Shown here piece after piece: positions 20,214-27,485 of a DNA stretch of 64,000 nt. How positions within the stretch are numbered: the first letter of the stretch is position 1; each line of letters begins with the position of its first letter. Source of the stretch: Rhizobium sp. C4 (GTDB lineage Bacteria; Pseudomonadota; Alphaproteobacteria; Rhizobiales; Rhizobiaceae); contig NZ_JAJNCX010000003.1 of the NCBI RefSeq assembly GCF_021026315.1, positions 404,816-468,815 on the forward strand. Direction: 5' to 3'. The notes below the pieces were generated by a model. The model was given only the letters and a program-made list of their open reading frames with translations, searched no databases and was not told the DNA's origin. A program made the position numbers and the translations under genes.

Positions 20214-20564
20214 TTATCGCTGGATCGTGGCGATTGCGATTTTCAGTTTCGGCAGGTCATTGGTGACGGTCCGCCAAACCATCGCGATATCGACGCTGAA
20301 ATAGCCATGCGCCAGCGCGTTCCGCATCTGGTAGGCTGAAGAGAGTTCGATGTCTGGATGGTCCTGCTCGAAGCGCGGCTCGATCTTCAGGATGTTCCGG
20401 CTCGCTTCTCCGATAATCTCCAGATTTCTGATGTCCGCATCCTGGACCAGCCTGTTCGAAACGAACTCGTCCAGCGTCACGCCATGGATATAGGCTTCGA
20501 TACGTCCGATAGCCTCATGAATATGGCCGAGATAGGAAGAAATTCTCGCAGGCTTTGCGCTCAT
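20214..20564 (-). CDS. hepT: HepT-like toxin (HEPN RNase / DUF86)
   Basis: A 116-residue helical HEPN protein. RNALAHGY contains the exact R-x4-H-x-Y active motif of HepT RNases. In characterised MntA/HepT (type VII) pairs the antitoxin MntA adenylylates the Tyr of this motif. DADIRNLEIIGEASRNI is the conserved second helix of the DUF86 family. Its ATG overlaps the stop of the upstream mntA-like gene (ATGA), as expected of a translationally coupled module. It faces rnhA tail to tail. Confidence 0.9.
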   Translation of the reverse strand: MSAKPARISSYLGHIHEAIGRIEAYIHGVTLDEFVSNRLVQDADIRNLEIIGEASRNILKIEPRFEQDHPDIELSSAYQMRNALAHGYFSVDIAMVWRTVTNDLPKLKIAIATIQR

Positions 20565-20851
20565 ACCGCCAGCGCTTCGGCAAGGACCCTGTCTCGAAAC
20601 GACTGCGGCAGGGCAAGCGGGGTGACGACATCCACCTCTACGCCCAGCAGTGTGCCGAGTTCGTGCCGGATCGCACCGATGTCGAAAAGCGTCATCTCGT
20701 CCGAGGGATCCACGATGATATCGAGATCGCTGTCATCGCCATCGAGACCCGTGAGAGCCGAGCCGAAGATCCGCGCGTTGGAGGCCCGATGCGCCGCAAC
20801 AATCCGGCGGATCGCCTCACGATGTCGTTCCAATGCGACAGACGGTTTCAT
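20561..20851 (-). CDS. mntA: MntA-like minimal nucleotidyltransferase antitoxin
   Basis: A 96-residue minimal nucleotidyltransferase. The motif GSALTGLDGDDSDLDIIV is an exact GS-x10-DxD metal/nucleotide site, and EVDVVTPLAL supplies the third acidic position. MntA proteins neutralise HepT by transferring AMP to its active Tyr. The start is taken at MKPSVALERH (20851); the frame is open 19 codons further but without a sensible start. It precedes hepT in the same operon with a 4-base overlap. Upstream is the isomerase gene at 90 bases, which reads toward it. Confidence 0.88.
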   Translation of the reverse strand: MKPSVALERHREAIRRIVAAHRASNARIFGSALTGLDGDDSDLDIIVDPSDEMTLFDIGAIRHELGTLLGVEVDVVTPLALPQSFRDRVLAEALAV

Positions 20852-20941
20852 CTCGCGGTTCCGTTCGGCAATTGCCAGCCCAATCCTCACACAGAGAAGA
20901 TGGGGCAATTGGGCGGAAAACTCAACACTTATGGCTTGGCG

Positions 20942-21532
20942 CTACCCCTTCAGCGCCCGCTCCACAAACATCAGCCGGTCCTGACCCCAGAACATATCCT
21001 TGCCGACAAAGAAGGTCGGTGCGCCGAAGACGCCGCGTTGAACGGCCTCGTCGGTGTCGGTCCGCAGCTTGTCTTTCACCGCATCCGTGCCGATCTCCGC
21101 CATCAGCGCCTGCGGGTCGATGCCGGCGCGGGCGAGCACCTTGCCGATCTCCTGCACGTCGCCGAGATTGACCGGCTGTTCGAACATGGCCGGATAGATC
21201 GCGTCGAGATAGGCTTCGAGCTGCTTCGGTCCGCGCAGCAGCATGGCGGTCGCGCCGCGCATCAGCGGTAGCGTGTTGATCGGGAAATGCGGGTTCATCT
21301 GGAAGGGGATGCGGTAATAATCGGCCCATCGATAGAGGTCGATGCTCGAATAGTCCCATTTCGCCGGAACCGTCGCCGGGCTCGAATTGCCCGTTGCCTT
21401 GAAGATGCCGCCGATCAGGATGGGTCGCCAGACGATCTCCGCACCGTTGCGTGCGGCGATCTCGGGCAGGGCGCGCCAGGCGATATGGCTGAAGGGGCTG
21501 CCGACATCGAAGAAGAATTCGACCTGTTTCAT
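20942..21532 (-). CDS. 2-hydroxychromene-2-carboxylate isomerase-like DsbA-family protein
   Basis: A 196-residue kappa-class GST/DsbA-fold protein. The start MKQVEFFFDVGSPFSH at 21532 is the family N-terminus, with SPFSH in the place of the redox CxxC, so it is not a disulfide oxidase. FPINTLPLMRGA and GVFGAPTFFVGKDMFWGQDRL are family blocks for glutathione and substrate binding. Homologues isomerise 2-hydroxychromene-2-carboxylate in naphthalene degradation, but many have unknown substrates; no aromatic degradation genes are nearby. It lies 25 bases after the SDR gene on the same strand and is probably cotranscribed with it. Confidence 0.85.
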   Translation of the reverse strand: MKQVEFFFDVGSPFSHIAWRALPEIAARNGAEIVWRPILIGGIFKATGNSSPATVPAKWDYSSIDLYRWADYYRIPFQMNPHFPINTLPLMRGATAMLLRGPKQLEAYLDAIYPAMFEQPVNLGDVQEIGKVLARAGIDPQALMAEIGTDAVKDKLRTDTDEAVQRGVFGAPTFFVGKDMFWGQDRLMFVERALKG

Positions 21533-21557
21533 GGGGTTGTCCTTGCGTGTGTAAAGT

Positions 21558-22295
21558 TTACCAGCGTTCCGACCAGGGGCGCAGATCAAGCTCATGCGTC
21601 CAGGCGTCGCGCGGCTGGCTATGCAGATGCCAGTAGTTTTCGGCGATGTGATCGGGGTTGAGAATGCCGTCCTGATCCTTCAGCGCATAGCGCTCGGGGA
21701 AGGTCTCGCGGATGAAATCGGTGTCGATGGCGCCATCAATGACGACATGGGCGACATGGATGTTCTTCGGCTGCAGCTCGCGCGCCATGCTCTGCGCCAG
21801 CGCTCTCAGCGCATGTTTTGCGCCAGAAAAGGCCACGAAATTGGCCGAACCGCGCAGCGAGGCCGTCGCGCCGGTAAAGATGATCGTGCCGCGCTCGCGC
21901 TCCACCATGCGCTTGGCCACCTCGCGCCCGGTGAGGAAGGCGCTGAAACAGGCCATTTCCCAGATCTTGAAATATTTCCGCGCCGTTTCTTCCAGAATGC
22001 TGGAGGGGACATTCGCGCCGATGTTGAAGACCATGACCTCGATCGGCCCAACCTCGCGCTCGATGCGCTCCACCAGCGCCACGACGTCCTCCTCCTTGCG
22101 GGCATCTGCTGCAAAGCCGTGCGCTTCGCTGCCTTCCGCACGGATCGCCTCCACCAGCCCTGCAAGCTTGTCGGCAGAACGCCGGGTCACGCAAGCTGCA
22201 TAGCCGCCACGCGCAAAGCGCCGGGCAATGGCCGCGCCCGTCGCATCGCCTGCGCCGATGATCAGTGCTGCCTTCCGGCCGGTCTGGTCTGTCAT
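21558..22295 (-). CDS. SDR-family protein lacking the catalytic tyrosine
   Basis: A 245-residue Rossmann protein with the short-chain dehydrogenase layout. ALIIGAGDATGAAIAR is the dinucleotide-binding glycine motif, VMVFNIGAN replaces NNAG, and TGATASLRGSANF supplies the Ser region. The catalytic Tyr-x3-Lys motif reads FSGAK: the codon is TTT (Phe), so the usual proton donor is missing although Lys remains. It is divergent from a TetR regulator with two operator-like repeats between them, and is followed closely by the isomerase gene. Either its chemistry differs from classical SDRs or it binds without oxidoreduction. Confidence 0.85.
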   Translation of the reverse strand: MTDQTGRKAALIIGAGDATGAAIARRFARGGYAACVTRRSADKLAGLVEAIRAEGSEAHGFAADARKEEDVVALVERIEREVGPIEVMVFNIGANVPSSILEETARKYFKIWEMACFSAFLTGREVAKRMVERERGTIIFTGATASLRGSANFVAFSGAKHALRALAQSMARELQPKNIHVAHVVIDGAIDTDFIRETFPERYALKDQDGILNPDHIAENYWHLHSQPRDAWTHELDLRPWSERW

Positions 22296-22308
22296 CGGTT
22301 CCTCCCTG

Positions 22309-22337
22309 ATAACGACCGTTACTATAACGAACGTTAT
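22309..22337. promoter_or_regulatory. Tandem palindromic operators between the SDR gene and the TetR gene
   Basis: Two inverted repeats of the same sequence sit 15 bases apart: ATAACGACCGTTAC (22309-22322) and ATAACGAACGTTAT (22324-22337). The second has perfect 6-base arms (ATAACG/CGTTAT) around a 2-base centre; the first has one mismatch. The position between divergent genes and the adjacent TetR gene make these likely TetR binding sites for autoregulation and control of the SDR-isomerase operon. Confidence 0.75.
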
Positions 22338-22382
22338 GTGATAGAATTGGTGAGTGTCAAGGACGATGGAGGCGAGGCGCGC

Positions 22383-22931
22383 ATGCGCTACCAGGATGGC
22401 TACAAGGATCAGAAGCGGCGCGACTTGCTGAAGGCAGCCGGTGCTGCTGCGAAGAAGAAGGGCTTTGCCGCCACAGGCGTCGACGCGCTGGCAGAAGCCG
22501 CCGGCGTCACGTCAGGCGCCGTCTATGCCCATTTCGGCTCCAAGGCGGGGCTGCTGGATGCCGTGATCGTCAACGAGATGGAGCGCAGCCGTGCCCGCTG
22601 GGGCAAGAACCCTGACCGTCCGGCCGATGTCTGGCTGACAGATGAACTGGCGCGCTATCTCAGCCGCGCGCATATTGACAACCCCGAAAGCGGGTGCCTC
22701 ATGCCGACGCTTGCGGCCGATGTCGCGCGCGCGCCGGGAGCGACGCGGCGGGTCTTCGAGGAGCAATTGAAGCAGGTGCAGGCGGAGATCGCCGAGCGGC
22801 TGGGAGACGGTGAGAAGGCCTGGCAGTTCCTGTCCCAGATCGTCGGGGCCATGGTGCTCGCGCGCGCCGTGATGAGCGCCGACATGCAGGAAGAGATCCT
22901 GGCCGTCAGCCGAAAGGTGATGACAGGCTGA
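22383..22931 (+). CDS. TetR/AcrR family transcriptional regulator
   Basis: A 182-residue one-component repressor. The N-terminal DNA-binding domain runs MRYQDGYKDQKRRDLLKAAG, then GFAATGVDALAEAAGVTSGAVYAHFGSK at about residues 27-55, which includes the recognition helix (TSGAVYAHF). The C-terminal ligand domain contains NPESGCLMPTLAADVARA. The start at 22383 follows GGAGGCGAGG. It is divergent from the SDR gene and most probably controls it through the tandem repeats at 22309-22337. The ligand is unknown. Confidence 0.9.
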   Translation: MRYQDGYKDQKRRDLLKAAGAAAKKKGFAATGVDALAEAAGVTSGAVYAHFGSKAGLLDAVIVNEMERSRARWGKNPDRPADVWLTDELARYLSRAHIDNPESGCLMPTLAADVARAPGATRRVFEEQLKQVQAEIAERLGDGEKAWQFLSQIVGAMVLARAVMSADMQEEILAVSRKVMTG

Positions 22932-22951
22932 AGGACAGCCACCCGAAGGGG

Positions 22952-22979
22952 TGCCCCTCCCGGGGGGCTGGGAGGGGCA
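22952..22979. terminator. GC-rich hairpin between convergent tetR and zinc-type SBP genes
   Basis: Perfect 10-base arms TGCCCCTCCC (22952-22961) and GGGAGGGGCA (22970-22979). A second inverted repeat follows, GCGGTTCCGG (23021-23030) with CCGGAACCGC (23055-23064). Neither has a T run, but they lie between convergent genes and probably mark transcript ends in both directions. Confidence 0.5.
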
Positions 22980-23077
22980 GACCGACGGCGAGGAGGGACC
23001 CATGCCGTCGATCGAGATCTGCGGTTCCGGCTGACCCACGGGAGCCGTCATCGTCCGGAACCGCGTTGAAAACCGTC

Positions 23078-23968
23078 TTAGCTGTTCTTCTGCATCGCGG
23101 AGGAAAGCTGGTCGACGTTGAAGCGGAACATCTTCTCGTAGGTGGAAGCCGGGCCGTCCTTCTTCGACAGCGACTCGACATAGAGTTCGCCGCCCGAGGT
23201 CGCGCCGGTGGCCTTGGCAACCTGCTTGACGAGACGCGGATCGTTGGAGTTTTCGAAGAAGTAGGTTTTCACGCCTTCCGATTTGATCTGGTCGATCAGC
23301 TTGGCGACGTTGGCGGCCGAGGCTTCGGTTTCCGTCGAAACGCCGAGCGGCGACAGGAACTTCACCTTGTATTCGGCGCCGAAATAGCCGAACGCGTCAT
23401 GGCTCGTCAGAACCTTGCGGCGATCTTCCGGGATCGTGTCGATCTTCTGATGCGCATAGGTGTTCATCGCATCGAGCTTCTTCTGGTAGGCATCGGCATT
23501 GGCCGTGAAGACGGCAGCATCTTCCGGATCGGCAGCCTTGAGTGCTGCTTCGATATTCTTCACCCAGACCTTGACGTTGACCGGGCTGTTCCAGACATGC
23601 GGATCGGTGACGGTCTTGCCGTCCTCTTCCATCTTGTGCAGCGAAACGCCTTCCGAAACCGTCACCGGCTTGCCTTGGTAACCGGAGGCCGAGATCAGGC
23701 GGTCCATCCAGCCTTCCAGGCCTTCGCCCGAAACGAAGACGACATCGGCGGCCTTCAGATGCTTGGCGTCGGCCGGCGAGGGCTGGAATTCATGGGGGTC
23801 GCCGTTCGGCTGGACGAGGCTCGTCACCTTGACCTTGTCGCCGCCGACCTGATGGACGACGTCTGCGAGCACGGTGAACGAGGCCACCACGTTGAGGTCC
23901 TTGGCCGAGGCCGCGCCGGCAAAGGCAAACGGAAGGGCGAGGCCGAGGAGGAGAAGACGTTTCTGCAT
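23078..23968 (-). CDS. Zinc/manganese ABC transporter substrate-binding protein (ZnuA/TroA family)
   Basis: Periplasmic cluster A-I binding protein of 296 residues that delivers a divalent metal to the permease encoded upstream. A signal peptide ends at AGAASA. Metal ligands are visible: His in GDPHEFQPSP, His in TDPHVWNSP, His in TSHDAFGYFGAEY and an acidic residue in FENSNDPRL. The long His-rich loop of many ZnuA proteins is absent, so affinity or metal choice may differ. The ATG at 23968 follows GGGAG. The operon order is small ORF, ATPase, permease, this gene. The Zur-like box at its head argues for zinc. Confidence 0.9.
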   Translation of the reverse strand: MQKRLLLLGLALPFAFAGAASAKDLNVVASFTVLADVVHQVGGDKVKVTSLVQPNGDPHEFQPSPADAKHLKAADVVFVSGEGLEGWMDRLISASGYQGKPVTVSEGVSLHKMEEDGKTVTDPHVWNSPVNVKVWVKNIEAALKAADPEDAAVFTANADAYQKKLDAMNTYAHQKIDTIPEDRRKVLTSHDAFGYFGAEYKVKFLSPLGVSTETEASAANVAKLIDQIKSEGVKTYFFENSNDPRLVKQVAKATGATSGGELYVESLSKKDGPASTYEKMFRFNVDQLSSAMQKNS

Positions 23969-24001
23969 GAGCAAAACTCCCTGTTCAGTTGAGAAATCGG
24001 A

Positions 24002-24874
24002 TCAGTTGGCGAGATGCGGCCGGCGGATGTACCGGCTCATCAGGCCTGATGGGGCTGCGACGAGCGAGACGACATAGATGATCGCCGCCGCAACGATGAT
24101 GGTGGGACCGGAGGCCAGTTCGAGATGGTAGGAGGCAATCAGCCCCGCATAGCCGGAGACGAAGGCCGTCACGACCGAGATGGCGAGCATGGCGGGAAGC
24201 GTCCGCGCCCAGAGCTGCGCAATCGCCGCCGGCAGCATCATCAGGCCGACCGCCATCAGCGTCCCGAGCGCCTGGAAGCTTGCAACCAGATTGAGCACGA
24301 CCATCAGCATGAACAGCGCATGGATGAGCGGCCCGCGCCCGCCGACGGCGCGCAGGAAACCGGGATCGAAGCAATCGATGACCAGCGGCCGGTAAAGCAG
24401 CGCCAGCGCGACCAGCGTCAGCGATGTGATCGTGCCGATCAGCATCAGCGCATCGTTGTCGATGGCGAGGATCGTGCCGAAGAGCACATGCAGCAGATCG
24501 ATATTCGAGCCGCGCAGCGACACGATGAGCACGCCGACCGCCAGCGAAATCAGGTAGAAGCTGGCAAAGCTCGCATCTTCCTGCAACACCGTCATGCGGC
24601 TGACAACGCCGGCCAGCAGCGCGACTGAGAGACCGGCGATCAGCCCGCCAATCCCCATCGCCGTCAGCGACAGCGAGCCGGCGACGAGATAGCCGATGGC
24701 CGCGCCCGGAAGGACGGCATGGCTCAGCGCATCGCCCATCAGGCTCATGCGACGCATGGAGAGGAAGGTGCCGATGGGAGCCGCACCCAGCGCCAGGCAC
24801 AGGCACGCGACCAGCGCGCGGCGCATGAAGCCATAATCCATGAAGGGTGCGATGAGGAGATCGTAGGCGCTCAT
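24002..24874 (-). CDS. Zinc-type ABC transporter permease (ZnuB-like)
   Basis: A 290-residue inner-membrane protein with eight or nine hydrophobic helices, the transmembrane subunit of the metal importer. SMRRMSLMGDALSHAVLPGAAIGYL is the cytoplasmic coupling and metal-path region typical of the ZnuB/MntB family (here given by its ends SMRR and PGAA). SFQALGTLMAVGLMMLPAAIA is the second family block. Its ATG overlaps the stop of the ATPase gene (ATGA at 24871-24874) and the binding-protein gene follows 33 bases later. Confidence 0.92.
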   Translation of the reverse strand: MSAYDLLIAPFMDYGFMRRALVACLCLALGAAPIGTFLSMRRMSLMGDALSHAVLPGAAIGYLVAGSLSLTAMGIGGLIAGLSVALLAGVVSRMTVLQEDASFASFYLISLAVGVLIVSLRGSNIDLLHVLFGTILAIDNDALMLIGTITSLTLVALALLYRPLVIDCFDPGFLRAVGGRGPLIHALFMLMVVLNLVASFQALGTLMAVGLMMLPAAIAQLWARTLPAMLAISVVTAFVSGYAGLIASYHLELASGPTIIVAAAIIYVVSLVAAPSGLMSRYIRRPHLAN

Positions 24875-25611
24875 GCCGGAACCTCACAGACCGGGGCAGT
24901 CTCGTCCCAGCGCTCGGCAAGTGCGCGCGCCTGCTTCAGGTTTTGCGCCGTCATGACCTCCTCGGTCGGACCCCAGCCAATGAGTTCGCGCGCGATCAGC
25001 AGTGTTTGCGGAAAATGCGCCCGCACCTGTTCGTGGTCGTGCAGGACGGCAACCACGGTGCGGCCTTCGCCATGCCAGCGCAGCACGATGTCGATGAGAT
25101 CCTGCGTCGTGCGGCTGTCGATGGCGGTGAAAGGTTCGTCCAGAATGATGACGGAGGCGTCCTGCAGCAGAAGTCGTGCAAAGAGCGTGCGCTGGAACTG
25201 GCCGGCCGAAAGCGAGCCGATCGGCCGCGCCTCGAAGCCTTCGAGACCCACGGCAACCAGCGCCTCGGACGCCTTCTGCCGCTCCGCCCGCCCGATGCCG
25301 CCAAAAGCGCCGACACGCTTCCAGGCGCCGGTGACGACGATGTCCATCACGGAGACCGGAAAGCGGCGATTGATATCGGCCGCCTGCGGCAGGTAGCCGT
25401 AGTCGCGGCTCGGCACCGAGCGCCGGATGGAGCCCTCCGCCGGCTTCAGCTCACCCATGATGGCGCGCAGCAGCGTCGACTTGCCGGCCCCGTTCGGCCC
25501 CGCAATCGCCGTCAGGCTGCCGCGTGCGAGCGCGCCGGAGACATGGTGGACGGCCGGGTGCCGGTTATAGGTGACGGTCAGGTTCTCAAGCGAGATGGCT
25601 GGGCTGGTCAT
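24871..25611 (-). CDS. Zinc-type ABC transporter ATP-binding protein (ZnuC-like)
   Basis: A 246-residue ABC ATPase that powers the metal importer. Walker A is GPNGAGKST, the Q-loop is YLPQAADI, the signature is LSAGQFQR (SAGQ where SGGQ is usual), Walker B is VIILDEPF, and the switch His is in AVLHDHEQV. YGYLPQAADINRRFPVSVMD matches metal-type ABC ATPases of the ZnuC/MntA class. The ATG at 25611 overlaps the stop of the 47-residue ORF upstream (TCATG on the plus strand), so the two are coupled. Confidence 0.93.
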   Translation of the reverse strand: MTSPAISLENLTVTYNRHPAVHHVSGALARGSLTAIAGPNGAGKSTLLRAIMGELKPAEGSIRRSVPSRDYGYLPQAADINRRFPVSVMDIVVTGAWKRVGAFGGIGRAERQKASEALVAVGLEGFEARPIGSLSAGQFQRTLFARLLLQDASVIILDEPFTAIDSRTTQDLIDIVLRWHGEGRTVVAVLHDHEQVRAHFPQTLLIARELIGWGPTEEVMTAQNLKQARALAERWDETAPVCEVPA

Positions 25612-25751
25612 GACAGCGCAATTGCCCAGGCAATGGTGAGCCACAACCCGCCGATGGCCAGCACCGCAAGCCCGACGCGGATGAGCGCCGAATGCTGCAG
25701 AAGGCTGACGCGCGCGTTGAAGGCGCGGGGCGGAGTTACTGGCGAATGCAT
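25608..25751 (-). CDS. Small membrane protein heading the zinc-type ABC operon
   Basis: A 47-residue ORF, MHSPVTPPRAFNARVSLLQH, then one hydrophobic segment from about residue 22 to 47 (ALIRVGLAVLAIGGLWLTIA region). Its stop overlaps the ATG of the ABC ATPase gene by the ATGA pattern, and AGGA lies 8 bases before its start. A Zur-like palindrome is 30 bases upstream of the ATG. The arrangement says it is translated with the importer. I do not recognise a family. It could be a small accessory subunit of the permease or only a leader that couples translation. Confidence 0.7.
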   Translation of the reverse strand: MHSPVTPPRAFNARVSLLQHSALIRVGLAVLAIGGLWLTIAWAIALS

Positions 25752-25780
25752 GCTGAAGTCCTGAACGTTATATTGTTACG

Positions 25781-25795
25781 TGTTATGATATAACA
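25781..25795 (-). promoter_or_regulatory. Zur-like box upstream of the zinc ABC operon
   Basis: TGTTATGATATAACA is an inverted repeat with perfect 6-base arms (TGTTAT/ATAACA). From memory, the alphaproteobacterial Zur site is close to TGTTATANTATAACA; this differs at one position. It lies 30 bases before the first ORF of the importer operon, where a repressor would block the promoter. The surroundings are AT rich, consistent with a promoter. Confidence 0.75.
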
Positions 25796-25842
25796 ATTCG
25801 GACGTAAAGAGGGCAAATGCCAATGTGAAGAAAAGTTAACGT

Positions 25843-26448
25843 TCAGCCGAGCGTGACAAGGCGAATGGCAATGGCGCCCATGATCATGCCGATGCCCGCA
25901 TCGAGCACGCGCCAGGCGGAGGGCCGCGCCATCAGCGGCGCCGCCAGCCGGGCGCCATAGCCGAGCGCAAAGAAGAAGACGAGCGAGGCGGTCGCCGCAC
26001 CCGCGCCGAAGATCCACTGGTTTGGCGCAAAACGCGTCGAAATCGACCCGACGAACACGACCGTGTCGAGATAGCAATGTGGATTGGCCCAGGTGAAGGC
26101 AAGGCAGGTGAGCACGGCTGTCTTCAGCGGCATGGCCGGAGCGTCGGCGGGGCTCAGCCCTCCCGCGACATGAAAGGCCGACCACAGGCTTTTCAGCCCA
26201 TAAAGCGCGACAAAGGCCGCCCCGCCATACCGCATCACCGGCTCAAGCCAGGGCAGCGCCTGCATGGCTGCCCCGAAGCCTGCCACCCCGGCAGAAATCA
26301 GCAGCGCATCCGAGACCGCGCAGATGGAGGAGAGCACGAAGACATGCTCGCGCCGCAGCCCCTGCCGCAGCAGAAACGCGTTCTGCGCGCCGATGGCGAC
26401 GATGAGGCCGAGACTGGTGGCAAAGCCGGTGGCGAAGATGGACAGCAT
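25843..26448 (-). CDS. LysE/ArgO-type amino acid exporter
   Basis: A 201-residue membrane protein of the LysE family with about six helices, which exports basic amino acids such as lysine or arginine. The N-terminal GFATSLGLIVAIGAQNAFLLRQGL is the family signature (shown by its core GAQNAFLLRQG), and FTWANPHCYLDTVVFVGSIS is the second conserved block. It is divergent from an ArgP/LysG-type LysR regulator, the standard arrangement in which the regulator senses the intracellular amino acid and switches on export. Confidence 0.92.
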   Translation of the reverse strand: MLSIFATGFATSLGLIVAIGAQNAFLLRQGLRREHVFVLSSICAVSDALLISAGVAGFGAAMQALPWLEPVMRYGGAAFVALYGLKSLWSAFHVAGGLSPADAPAMPLKTAVLTCLAFTWANPHCYLDTVVFVGSISTRFAPNQWIFGAGAATASLVFFFALGYGARLAAPLMARPSAWRVLDAGIGMIMGAIAIRLVTLG

Positions 26449-26492
26449 GAGAAACCCGCGTGATGAGGCTTGCCTTCTCGCCGAGATCTGCG

Positions 26493-26538
26493 CTTCAGTA
26501 AAACTAACTTTTCTAAATCTGGATTAGGAAAACTGAAG
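26493..26538. promoter_or_regulatory. Putative ArgP/LysG operator between exporter and regulator
   Basis: Interrupted inverted repeats lie immediately before the regulator's ATG: CTTCAGT (26493-26499) with ACTGAAG (26532-26538), and TTTTC with GAAAA inside them. The region is AT rich and divergent, matching where a LysR-type protein would bind to control lysE/argO and itself. Confidence 0.5.
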
Positions 26539-27432
26539 ATGCTGGATTACGCCGCCTTGGCAGCACTCGCCGCCGTCGTCCGCGAGGGAAGCTTCGAGCG
26601 GGCGGCGCTTGCCCTTCACGTCACGCCCTCGGCCGTCTCGCAGCGGATCAAGGCATTGGAGGAGAAGGTGGGTGCGGTTCTCGTCCGTCGCGGCCAGCCG
26701 GCCGAGCCGACGCCGCAGGGCCGTGCGCTCTGCCGGCATTTCGATGCCGTCTCGGCGCTGGAAGGCGAGCTTGCCGCTGACCTGCCGGGCCTCAGCCTCG
26801 AAGGTGAGGGCAGGGCGACAATTCCCGTCGCCGTCAATGCCGACAGTCTGGACTCCTGGTTTCTCTCTGCCGTCAGCGAGTTTTCGCAGAAGACCGGCCA
26901 TCTCATCGAAATCAAGGTAGATGATCAGGACCATACGGCGGAATGGCTGCGTCGCGGTGAGGTGCTGGCCGCCGTCACCTCTGAGGACAAGCCGGTGCAG
27001 GGCTGCCGGGTAAAGCCGCTGGGCGCGCTTCGCTACCGCGCCACCGCTAGCCCCGATTTCATGGCACGACGTTTCGCTGACGGCGTCACGCCCGAAACAC
27101 TGGCGCTAGCCCCATCGCTCTCTTTCAACCGCAAGGACCGTCTGCAAAGCCAGTGGATGCAACGACATTTCGGGCGCGACCTCGCGCCCCCGCTCAACTG
27201 GGTCCCGTCCCCGCAAGGCTTCGTCATCGCCTGCCGCCTCGGCCTCGGCTGGGGCTGCAATCCCGATATGCTGGTGACCGACGATCTCGCGCAAGGTCGC
27301 CTCGTCGAACTCGTCGCCGGCGCAGCGCTGGACACCCCACTCTTCTGGCAGGTCAGCCGCCTGCCGTCGGGTCTGCTCAAGACGCTGGGCGAAGCAGTGT
27401 CAGAGGCTGCTGCGGGGGCGTTGAGGGCCTGA
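26539..27432 (+). CDS. argP: LysR-type regulator ArgP (IciA/LysG)
   Basis: A 297-residue LysR regulator that activates the divergent exporter in response to lysine or arginine. The start MLDYAALAALAAVVREGSFE (26539) is the family N-terminus, with the winged helix at ALHVTPSAVSQRIKALEEKVG. The ligand-binding half carries VAVNADSLDSWFL and SFNRKDRLQSQWMQRHFG, typical of ArgP. The open frame to 26470 adds a non-family tail and is ignored. Confidence 0.92.
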   Translation: MLDYAALAALAAVVREGSFERAALALHVTPSAVSQRIKALEEKVGAVLVRRGQPAEPTPQGRALCRHFDAVSALEGELAADLPGLSLEGEGRATIPVAVNADSLDSWFLSAVSEFSQKTGHLIEIKVDDQDHTAEWLRRGEVLAAVTSEDKPVQGCRVKPLGALRYRATASPDFMARRFADGVTPETLALAPSLSFNRKDRLQSQWMQRHFGRDLAPPLNWVPSPQGFVIACRLGLGWGCNPDMLVTDDLAQGRLVELVAGAALDTPLFWQVSRLPSGLLKTLGEAVSEAAAGALRA

Positions 27433-27442
27433 ATGATTGACG

Positions 27443-27459
27443 ATGCAATGCATTTGCAT
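27443..27459. promoter_or_regulatory. Palindrome upstream of prlF, probable autoregulatory operator
   Basis: ATGCAATGCATTTGCAT has perfect 6-base arms (ATGCAA/TTGCAT) around TGCAT, 27 bases before the prlF start. PrlF-type antitoxins repress their own promoter, so this is the likely binding site. Confidence 0.6.
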
Positions 27460-27485
27460 TACCTTCAGATCAAAAGGAGCCCGTC

